A stretch of DNA of 5,531 nucleotides from an uncultured Fidelibacterota bacterium (GTDB taxonomy: Bacteria; Fidelibacterota; Marinisomatia; Marinisomatales; UBA1611), in assembly GCA_937893835.1 (NCBI GenBank), contig CALCSS010000112.1, positions 1 through 5,531 of the forward strand. Reading direction: 5' to 3'. The position numbers and the translations under genes were made by a program. Positions 1 through 5,531 of this stretch are shown piece by piece (the first letter of the stretch is position 1; each line of letters begins with the position of its first letter). The notes under the pieces were generated by a model. It saw nothing but the letters and a program-made list of their open reading frames with translations, did not search any database and was not told the origin of the DNA.

Positions 1-512
1 TTACGGTTTCAAATGACAATCGCTATGAGATGTCGGGAAAGGCATGGCTCAATTCTTTCAGCGAATTTTCAGCAAGCTTTAATTACCATTTGGGAACTAT
101 TAGAGACACAAAAAATAAGATGGATGGCTATATAGGATTTGGTACGGACCTCAAGTATGGGCTTTTCTCTGGATTTGGGGCAAGCGGCTATTTATCATTA
201 AACATACCATTTTTATTTGCCGGACGAGGTGACAATGATGGGCATTATGTCATATCAATATTCTCTGACCCTTCAATAGATGCAAACCTATCAATACAGC
301 TAAATAAGGAACGAGATATCGTCCTATCTGCGAGTTATGTATTCACTAGCATGCATGGTCCTTGGCAGTGGCAGAAAGACACAGGAAATAATGATGAGGA
401 TGGTAGAAATATAACTGAAACAGAGCCGGCAGTGTGGGATGATGGCATTAAACCTGAGTTCACACCAGTGGGGCTCTATTTTTCTATTACGCTAAGAAGA
501 ATAAGATTCTAG
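1..512 (+). CDS. C-terminal part of a probable outer-membrane beta-barrel protein (5' truncated by window edge)
   Basis: The reading frame is open from the left edge (first full codon at position 3) to the TAG at 510-512, giving 169 visible residues. The ATG at 30 is only an internal methionine, because the frame continues upstream without a stop. The visible part is a series of alternating polar/hydrophobic stretches rich in Gly, Tyr and Phe, separated by short turns and one long acidic, Asn/Asp/Glu-rich loop (about residues 120-145, between GPWQWQKD and VWDDG). It ends in GLYFSITLRRIRF. A last amphipathic strand finishing in Phe is the usual signal recognised by the BAM machinery, so I infer an outer-membrane barrel. 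I see no named family and cannot say what it transports or binds. It converges on the minus-strand barrel gene with a 9-base gap and is not part of that operon. The barrel nature is fairly likely; the specific function is unknown. Confidence 0.7.
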   Translation, partial: TVSNDNRYEMSGKAWLNSFSEFSASFNYHLGTIRDTKNKMDGYIGFGTDLKYGLFSGFGASGYLSLNIPFLFAGRGDNDGHYVISIFSDPSIDANLSIQLNKERDIVLSASYVFTSMHGPWQWQKDTGNNDEDGRNITETEPAVWDDGIKPEFTPVGLYFSITLRRIRF

Positions 513-521
513 AATTATTAT

Positions 522-3452
522 TTAAAATGGATTGATTAGAGTCATTTGAAAGTACGGTTCAGGTTCTATTTCATCAAACCACATGCTTTCCTCTTGAGCA
601 AACCCATAACTAAAAATCAAAAATGGAATATTAATAAATTTTAATGCCATCCTAAACTCATATCCATAAGTAACGATATAATCCTGCTTATCTTTTTGAC
701 TACTCCATGCGTTCCCAAAATCACGAATCAGAGCAAATGTAGGCGAACCCAGTTTCAATATTTTTATTACTTCTACCATATTAATCGGTAAAACAGGTGC
801 ACGGAGCTCCAAGGTCCCCATTAATGCACGAGTGCCAAATCGTGGCTCACCAGAGAAACCTCTAGGTGACATGTATTCTCTACCTGGCGTACTCATGCCC
901 AAGAGATAATAATTTGGAATATCTACAATCCCCAATGTCTCCTGGTTTGGGGGTGTACCACCCATTGTCTCCATTCTCGCTCTTCCATAGACTGCAAAAG
1001 GACCAAATTTCCTATTGCCATAAACATCTATCTCGGTTTTAGTATAATCAAAATCTCCCCATATGGAACTATTTGCGTTTTTGAATGAAATCTCAAACCC
1101 ATAACCCTGATTTGGAGATAGGGTGTTACGTGAATTAGGTCTTTTGTTAATAAACTGGTAGCTTAGGTTTACGCTCCCTTCCCTACCTTCATCGGGCTCA
1201 TCAAATACTGTATTGGGTGGTACTGATCTTATGAAAAAACGCTCCCTGTTCACAAGCTGAATGGCGGAATAAATAGTATGATTTGAAGATTGTGACTTGC
1301 CAAAGTTATATGGTATTCTGGCCCAAATGGTTCCTCCATTAAATGTTTCAATGTAAGACCTTCCGCGTTTAAAGAACTGTAATTGAAAGTTTGCATCGTG
1401 GTAAATGTTCATTCCCCAAAAAGCATCAAAAGGGAATCCTGTGTTATTTTGATATTGAAAAGTCACACTGTTCAAGGTGTCGTAGTCAGTGAATATTGCT
1501 GCACCAAAGAGGTGCCTTCCCATCACGTCCACATAGACTCCATTATAAAATAAACTTTCTTCATTTGGATACAAAAATGTTGAAACATGCCTTAGTCTCT
1601 TATGTGGTTTATATTTTCCCTCTTGGACAATATTTACTGGTTTTTCAGGTAATACATTATTAATAGTAAAGTCTGGTCTTTTCGCCCTCCAGCTACTAAA
1701 AGAAGGATTCATTACAACGGTAGAAGGTTTGACTGACCTTTTAGGGTCTATCTCTAAAACACGTGAGGAGTCTACTGTATTCAGAGTCAAACCGGTGATT
1801 CCAGAAAGTTTATCATTCCAGCAAACTCCCGTGTACAGGTTCCAAAGATTAGTATTTTGAATTATCTCATCTGATAAAAAATCATAAGTAAATAGATTAA
1901 TGGTTTCGTCAAGGATACTAGTAAAAGAAATTTTTTCACCACTTGGGTGCCAAATTGGTGCAAAATCAACCTCCTTGGAATTCAACATGTTTTTTTCAAG
2001 ACCAGTGTTTAAATCTAAAACATATATGTCATACACTCCATTAGGTCCAGATTTAGAATACGCTATTAATGTACCATCTGGACTCCAGGCCGGTGTAATT
2101 ATTCCTGTTGGGCCTTTGTTTGATGACAATTGCCTTACGTTGCTACCATCAACATTCATTAGATATAGTTGCGTCGTAGAATTCTTGTGAGCAACGAATA
2201 GTATTGATTCGCCATCAGGAGAAAACTTAGGATAGTTTGACATCATTGAAGAAGTAAGCAGGGTCTTCCTCTTCGTTGCAATATCAATTTTGCATATGTC
2301 AAATAACAGGGACTGGTCTTTCCCATAACGATATTTAGGATAAACAATTGATTTCCCATCTGGAGAAACATCCAGATTCACAAAATAACTGTCGCCGAAC
2401 CTTCCGCTGTCTAATTCCTTTATCTTCCATTTTGGCCTAACTTTTTTCGGTTTTTTTCCAGTCTTCTCTGATTTTTTTAAACGTTTATTTCTAATCTTTC
2501 TTTCTTTGGTGGTATCTCTTGTTGCAATGACAAGGGATTGATCGTATTGACCCTTTGACATTCTCCCTATCATTGCAATTCTAGTAGTATCAGAAAAATA
2601 GTCAAAGGCTTGTACCCTCTTCATGGGTAGTTTGTGGACTCTCCCCACATCTTCTAATCTCTCTTTTTGTGATCTTTGAGAAAAATAAAATGTATTCATT
2701 TGGCGTCTCCAATCCTCATTGAACTGCTTGATAGAGATTCCAGTATGTTTCTTGAATGATTCTTTAAAATCCAAAAATTTAAATTTATTACGATGATTTA
2801 ACACCTTTGTAATAGTGGAGTCTCCAAACCGATCTGCGAGATAAAGACTCTTTGAAAAACCGTCATTGTGAGGATCTTGAATCTTGTGAACGGTGCCCCT
2901 CATGATGGGAACCTTATGAGCAATATCATAACGAAACGGACTCCATGTCTCAGTATAATACTCTGCCAGTCCTTCAACAATCCATCCTGGGGCTCCCTGT
3001 AGACCCATGTTAAATGGCTCTACTAGCCACCAAGGGCCTTTTGTAACTTGAAAAAAAACTAAATGTTGAAGCTCGTGAGCCAACACCATTCTAAGCCATT
3101 TATCATCACCGGTCCATAATACTGCATCATTCTGATCAGCCCAAATCACAGTGTGCCTTGTGGGGCCTAACGCAAATCCATTTCTAATCTCGTCCTCTGA
3201 AGTAAATATAATGTCTAGTTTAGACATGGCCCCCAACCCCACTTGCCTCATTAAAGTAGGTCTGATTTGCTCTGCAATTGATGCACCTCGAACGGCAATT
3301 TCTCGTAAACCTTGGTGATAGTGGACATTGAAATTTTCAGTTTCAATAGTAGTCCAATTCAATTCTCCGTGCGTACGATTATTCCACATCCAAGCGCCTG
3401 TGGCACTTAATAATGAAGAGATAATTAAATATATGAATAGTACTTTTTTCAA
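522..3452 (-). CDS. Outer-membrane protein: peptidase-MA-like metalloprotease domain + TolB/PD40 beta-propeller + Omp85-type (surface antigen) barrel
   Basis: The product has 976 residues. It starts with a signal peptide (Lys-Lys, hydrophobic core 4-15, probable cleavage after A20, no lipobox), so it is exported. Residues about 30-260 look like a gluzincin/peptidase MA domain: HELQH at 126-130 (His126, Glu127, His130) and E160 in VEGLAEYY, the expected third zinc ligand. A strongly basic linker covers about 316-345. Residues about 350-540 carry four TolB/PD40-type propeller repeats, with SPDG at 363, 411 and 457 and a degenerate HPSG at 502. From about 625 to the end are amphipathic strands, an RGF motif at 864-866 resembling the conserved L6-loop VRGF of Omp85 barrels, and a final Phe. 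No POTRA domain is seen. The TTG start is chosen because it gives the complete signal peptide and has AAGG seven bases upstream; the next Met (22) would lose the signal. It is the last gene of the string, 9 bases after the HAD gene. By inference it is a barrel-anchored protease facing the periplasm, or an envelope-assembly factor. The architecture call is strong; activity and substrate are unknown. Confidence 0.85.
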   Translation of the reverse strand: MKKVLFIYLIISSLLSATGAWMWNNRTHGELNWTTIETENFNVHYHQGLREIAVRGASIAEQIRPTLMRQVGLGAMSKLDIIFTSEDEIRNGFALGPTRHTVIWADQNDAVLWTGDDKWLRMVLAHELQHLVFFQVTKGPWWLVEPFNMGLQGAPGWIVEGLAEYYTETWSPFRYDIAHKVPIMRGTVHKIQDPHNDGFSKSLYLADRFGDSTITKVLNHRNKFKFLDFKESFKKHTGISIKQFNEDWRRQMNTFYFSQRSQKERLEDVGRVHKLPMKRVQAFDYFSDTTRIAMIGRMSKGQYDQSLVIATRDTTKERKIRNKRLKKSEKTGKKPKKVRPKWKIKELDSGRFGDSYFVNLDVSPDGKSIVYPKYRYGKDQSLLFDICKIDIATKRKTLLTSSMMSNYPKFSPDGESILFVAHKNSTTQLYLMNVDGSNVRQLSSNKGPTGIITPAWSPDGTLIAYSKSGPNGVYDIYVLDLNTGLEKNMLNSKEVDFAPIWHPSGEKISFTSILDETINLFTYDFLSDEIIQNTNLWNLYTGVCWNDKLSGITGLTLNTVDSSRVLEIDPKRSVKPSTVVMNPSFSSWRAKRPDFTINNVLPEKPVNIVQEGKYKPHKRLRHVSTFLYPNEESLFYNGVYVDVMGRHLFGAAIFTDYDTLNSVTFQYQNNTGFPFDAFWGMNIYHDANFQLQFFKRGRSYIETFNGGTIWARIPYNFGKSQSSNHTIYSAIQLVNRERFFIRSVPPNTVFDEPDEGREGSVNLSYQFINKRPNSRNTLSPNQGYGFEISFKNANSSIWGDFDYTKTEIDVYGNRKFGPFAVYGRARMETMGGTPPNQETLGIVDIPNYYLLGMSTPGREYMSPRGFSGEPRFGTRALMGTLELRAPVLPINMVEVIKILKLGSPTFALIRDFGNAWSSQKDKQDYIVTYGYEFRMALKFINIPFLIFSYGFAQEESMWFDEIEPEPYFQMTLINPF

Positions 3453-3459
3453 AAATAAA

Positions 3460-3463
3460 CCTT
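3460..3463 (-). promoter_or_regulatory. Ribosome-binding site of the TTG-started barrel gene
   Basis: Read on the minus strand, AAGG lies seven bases (TTTATTT) before the TTG at 3452-3450, which is good Shine-Dalgarno spacing. It overlaps the TAA stop of the HAD gene (3464-3462) within TAAGG. Ribosomes finishing the HAD gene would sit on this site, so the two genes are probably translationally coupled. This site supports the TTG start over any downstream ATG. Confidence 0.6.
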
Positions 3464-4073
3464 ATATGATTATTCCTAAATTAATCATTTCATTTTTCAA
3501 TTTATACGTCGATTCAAATTGAATCGTATTCATTCCCATTCTCATAGCTGCTTCTACATTTTCAAACAAGTCATCAATGAAAAGGCAATCTCTAGGATCA
3601 TTCACATTGGCATTTTTCATGGCAATTCTGTATATGTTCTCATCTGGTTTTCTACAACCAACATCAAAAGAATATATAGCTCCCTCAACTAATTTCGGGA
3701 AAAAATACCTTTTTTCTATCTCATCTTGTATGTGTCTTGGATTTGTATTTGATAATAACCAAATGTTATATCGTTTCCTTAGTCTCTCTAAAATGTCCAG
3801 TGTTTCTTTTTCTTCCCCAAGAAGCAGCTTCCATCCTTTCCAAAATTCTGATTCCTTCAAACAACAGGGTTGAGGCAGAGATTCTTTAATCGCAAAAAAC
3901 CATTCTCTATCATTTATCAGGCCTTTTTCATATTCAGCATGAGCATCCCAAGGAATACATTCCTTTATGATACTCTTGTCTATATCTATGCAGTCACTGA
4001 GATACTGATAGGTCCGGTCAGGGTGGATATCTATCAGCACTCCCCCGATATCAAAAAAAACAGTCGTAATCAT
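3462..4073 (-). CDS. HAD-superfamily (subfamily IA, YihX-like) phosphatase
   Basis: The product is a cytosolic hydrolase of about 203 residues. HAD motifs (numbered from the ATG at 4073) are: I, FFDIGGVLID with nucleophile Asp8; II, LLSNT with Ser108; III, CRKPDE with Lys142; IV, FIDD with the metal-binding Asp167-Asp168. The helical stretch between motifs I and II (about 20-95) fits a C1 cap, as in small-molecule phosphatases. The opening FDIGGVLIDIHPDR resembles E. coli YihX (alpha-D-glucose-1-phosphate phosphatase, FDLGNV...), including Gly where many HAD phosphatases have the second Asp of DxD. The substrate cannot be read from sequence. An in-frame ATG at 4094 would add seven residues (MEHLSGK) and overlap the glycosylase gene by 20 bases. 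I prefer 4073 because HAD proteins of this type usually begin two to six residues before motif I and this ATG follows the upstream TAA by one base. Neither start has a strong ribosome-binding site. The family is certain; the start is about 65:35. Confidence 0.88.
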   Translation of the reverse strand: MITTVFFDIGGVLIDIHPDRTYQYLSDCIDIDKSIIKECIPWDAHAEYEKGLINDREWFFAIKESLPQPCCLKESEFWKGWKLLLGEEKETLDILERLRKRYNIWLLSNTNPRHIQDEIEKRYFFPKLVEGAIYSFDVGCRKPDENIYRIAMKNANVNDPRDCLFIDDLFENVEAAMRMGMNTIQFESTYKLKNEMINLGIII

Positions 4074-4074
4074 C

Positions 4075-4683
4075 TTACCACTCAAATGCTCCATCCACTA
4101 CTTCCCAAAGAAACAGACTGACAGTGGTTCTGTGTGGGCTCCACAACTCTGATCTCTTTAGCATTTGATTGGGCTTGGGAAGATCATCTAGTTTGAAATA
4201 TTTCTGGTACCCTTTTTGTATTGCCAGATCAGTTGCGGGAAAGACATCTGGGCGATTTAGAGTGAACATCATAAACATCTGTGCTGTCCATGGTCCAATT
4301 CCTTTGACGGCTGTCAATAGTTCGATAATGTCTTGATCTTTCATTCTATCAAGATTGTCATATGTATCTGGGTCATCTAAAAAAGCACGTGCGATGTTCT
4401 TTATGTAGTGTGCCTTGTTATTAGATAGACCAGCGGAGCAAAGTATATCAATATCTGTATTTATGACCGCTTCTGGTGTAGGATATGAATAATCAGGATA
4501 GATATGAATAAATCGATCTAATATTGTTTTTGCCGCCTTGCCACTGAGCTGTTGATAAATAATCGATCGAGTGAGAGCTTTAAAATAATTTTCTTCAGGA
4601 GAGAGATCATCTACCATAAAGTGATCAAATAATTTAATCAGATCAGGATCGATCTTCTTTAATTGCTTGATCGAATTATTCAT
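4075..4683 (-). CDS. AlkA-like DNA-3-methyladenine glycosylase (HhH-GPD family)
   Basis: The product is a 202-residue base-excision repair enzyme expected to remove alkylated bases such as 3-methyladenine from DNA. Landmarks numbered from the ATG at 4683: SIIYQQLSGKAA at about 40-51, the characteristic N-terminal helix of the family; the helix-hairpin-helix AVKGIGPWTAQM at about 125-136, which grips the DNA backbone; catalytic Asp152 in VFPATDLA; and WSPHRTTVSLFLW near the C terminus, the usual AlkA-type closing helix. There is no Cys cluster of the kind seen in iron-sulfur MutY/Nth relatives, and the length fits the short bacterial AlkA-type proteins that lack the E. coli AlkA N-terminal domain. 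The frame stays open to an ATG at 4815, but that extension lies inside the methyltransferase gene and looks unlike the family, so I use 4683, 16 bases after the methyltransferase stop. No clear Shine-Dalgarno precedes it; an ATG at 4713 is a weaker alternative. It sits between the methyltransferase and HAD genes. Exact base preference is not predictable. Confidence 0.88.
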   Translation of the reverse strand: MNNSIKQLKKIDPDLIKLFDHFMVDDLSPEENYFKALTRSIIYQQLSGKAAKTILDRFIHIYPDYSYPTPEAVINTDIDILCSAGLSNNKAHYIKNIARAFLDDPDTYDNLDRMKDQDIIELLTAVKGIGPWTAQMFMMFTLNRPDVFPATDLAIQKGYQKYFKLDDLPKPNQMLKRSELWSPHRTTVSLFLWEVVDGAFEW

Positions 4684-4699
4684 ATCGAATGAATAGATC

Positions 4700-5425
4700 T
4701 TATTCACATACATATATCTGCATTCCGCTCTCCCCATCCATGGGAGACCCATCGTAATCACCGATCTTTTCTCTGATAATGAGGCCCGTTTCAGACAGTA
4801 GCATGTCCATCTCATGCGGATAGAACATCCTCATACTATAGTGATATTCCTCTTGGTCTATTTTACCGTCTCTTTCGACTGACCAGGTCAAATCATTAAT
4901 CTGAGATCTTGGATCGTATTGATTTTTCTCCATGATCCTACATTTAGAATTTTGGAATTGGAAAAAATCTGTAGCAGGATATAGTTTATCGCTATCTCTG
5001 TTTAAAAATATTGGGTCAGGAATAAATATGGATAACAAGAATCTCCCATTGTCAGAAAGATGCTCTCTAACACATTCAAGACAATTCTTAGCATCTAAGT
5101 CTGTAAGGTTATGCAGGAATGAATTAAAACCTATAAATATAAAATCGAATTTGGTACCCAAATGAAAGTCTCTCATATCGCCCAATATAAACTTGGCATC
5201 ACCATTATATTTAATTTTTGCCTGATTTAAGAATGGTCTACTTAATTCTAGCCCTGTATAGTCTAGACCTAGATTGATGATCGTTTGTGTTAATCTGCCT
5301 GTACCTGATGCAAGTTCTAATACTGGACCATGGGCTTGTTTTGCATAGGCCTCTATTAATTTCATATCCCATTTGTGGTCATGGTGTATGGAATCATATA
5401 ATTTAGGATTCGAATAAATATCCAT
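4700..5425 (-). CDS. Class I SAM-dependent methyltransferase (small-molecule type)
   Basis: The product is a 241-residue soluble enzyme with a Rossmann-type SAM domain. Motif I is VLELASGTGRLT (35-46; Glu37, Gly41 and Gly43 contact SAM). The acidic end of strand 2 is Glu60 in YTGLELS. The adenine-contacting GDMRDF lies at 82-87, and the post-motif strand FDFIFIGFNSFLHNL at 93-107. A C-terminal portion with extended strands (about 150-240) follows and closes the fold. This matches the Methyltransf_25/11-like group that acts on small molecules or unidentified substrates. The DPPY-type catalytic motif of DNA amino-methyltransferases and the PC motif of cytosine-5 enzymes are absent, so a restriction-modification role is not supported. 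The ATG at 5425 is chosen because YDSIHHDHKWD before motif I is a usual beginning for such proteins; no convincing Shine-Dalgarno is seen. It lies 27 bases after the probable peptidase end and 16 bases before the glycosylase. Substrate unknown. Confidence 0.85.
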   Translation of the reverse strand: MDIYSNPKLYDSIHHDHKWDMKLIEAYAKQAHGPVLELASGTGRLTQTIINLGLDYTGLELSRPFLNQAKIKYNGDAKFILGDMRDFHLGTKFDFIFIGFNSFLHNLTDLDAKNCLECVREHLSDNGRFLLSIFIPDPIFLNRDSDKLYPATDFFQFQNSKCRIMEKNQYDPRSQINDLTWSVERDGKIDQEEYHYSMRMFYPHEMDMLLSETGLIIREKIGDYDGSPMDGESGMQIYVCE

Positions 5426-5452
5426 TCTTAATGAGATATATTCAGCGTCAAG

Positions 5453-5531
5453 TTAATTTAAAACAACCAGATCCTTTGTTGTCTTATTTAAGACCTCACA
5501 ACCATCATCTTTAATTATCACATCATCCTCG
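5453..5531 (-). CDS. C-terminal tail of a probable Xaa-Pro aminopeptidase / M24 metallopeptidase (5' truncated by window edge)
   Basis: Read from the right edge on the minus strand, the frame with first full codon GAG at 5530-5528 runs 25 codons to TAA at 5455-5453. The residues begin EDDVIIKDDGCEVLNK and end LVVLN. This strongly resembles the C terminus of Xaa-Pro aminopeptidases (PepP/PepQ, M24B), typically (R)IEDxVLVTExGxExLT, where the Glu of IED is the last of the five metal ligands. If so, the first visible Glu is that ligand and the catalytic domain lies outside the window. The other two minus-strand frames through this stretch close quickly. Only 25 residues can be judged, so the family call rests on one short motif. 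The gene would be the first visible member of the minus-strand string, 27 bases before the methyltransferase. Confidence 0.6.
   Translation of the reverse strand, partial: EDDVIIKDDGCEVLNKTTKDLVVLN

Noticed and set aside
506..515. Perfect 10-base palindrome ATTCTAGAAT at the convergent gene ends
   Set aside because: It has no loop, is AT-rich and short, and cannot form a stable terminator hairpin; a chance palindrome around the TAG stop is sufficient.
1900..2190. Plus-strand 96-codon open frame
   Set aside because: It lies wholly antisense to the propeller-coding part of the 976-residue protein, has no ribosome-binding site and no recognisable protein features.
522..3452. Annotation as TolB of the Tol-Pal system
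   Set aside because: Only the propeller repeats are TolB-like. The peptidase-like N-terminal domain, the C-terminal barrel and the 976-residue length do not fit TolB, and no tol/pal genes are adjacent.
3328..4121. Three plus-strand open frames (3328-3522, 3577-3873, 3870-4121)
   Set aside because: All are antisense to the start of the barrel gene and to the HAD gene, whose motifs are intact. Compositions look like reverse-strand shadows (runs of Phe/Ser).
4684..4815. N-terminal extension of the glycosylase from an ATG at 4815
   Set aside because: The extra 44 residues overlap the methyltransferase by 116 bases, are Cys/Arg-rich and unlike the family. The ATG at 4683 gives the normal AlkA-type start.
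4932..5165. Plus-strand 77-codon open frame
   Set aside because: Antisense to the methyltransferase; no supporting signals.
4700..5425. Methyltransferase as part of a DNA modification or defence system with the neighbouring glycosylase
   Set aside because: It lacks the DPPY and PC catalytic motifs and any target-recognition domain, there is no nuclease nearby, and the fold motifs match small-molecule methyltransferases.
5426..5451. TTGACG on the minus strand (5451-5446) as a possible -35 box before the methyltransferase
   Set aside because: At 17-base spacing the -10 position reads AGAATG and overlaps the start codon; no TATAAT-like box is placed correctly.

Overview
The window is AT-rich (roughly 37-38% GC by eye) and almost entirely coding. 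It looks like a chromosomal segment from a Gram-negative bacterium. Two genes end as outer-membrane beta-barrels with a C-terminal phenylalanine. The largest gene combines a metallopeptidase-like domain, a TolB-type propeller and an Omp85-type barrel, a style I associate with the FCB group (Bacteroidota/Ignavibacteria/Marinimicrobia-like lineages). That placement is an inference from gene style, not a measured relationship. There are no mobile elements, RNA genes or CRISPR arrays.

Layout. Positions 1-512 (+) hold the 3' end of a gene that enters from the left and encodes the C-terminal half of a probable outer-membrane barrel. It converges, with a 9-base gap, on a compact minus-strand gene string that fills the rest of the window. 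In transcription order, right to left, the string is: (i) the last 25 codons of a probable Xaa-Pro aminopeptidase/M24 metallopeptidase (5453-5531); (ii) a class I SAM-dependent methyltransferase (4700-5425); (iii) an AlkA/HhH-GPD DNA-3-methyladenine-type glycosylase (4075-4683); (iv) a HAD-family phosphatase of the YihX-like type (3462-4073, possibly from 4094); (v) a 976-residue outer-membrane protein with peptidase-MA-like, PD40 propeller and surface-antigen barrel domains (522-3452).

Gaps inside the string are 27, 16, 1 and 9 bases, or an overlap if the longer HAD start is used. The whole string is therefore probably one operon, with its promoter outside the window or inside an upstream gene. 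The last two genes look translationally coupled: the AAGG ribosome-binding site of the barrel gene overlaps the TAA stop of the HAD gene, and the barrel gene begins with TTG. The enzymes do not form an obvious pathway (peptide turnover, methyl transfer, alkylation repair, phosphate-ester hydrolysis), so this reads as a housekeeping operon. The most interesting object is the tripartite envelope protein at its end.

There is no non-coding stretch longer than 30 bases.
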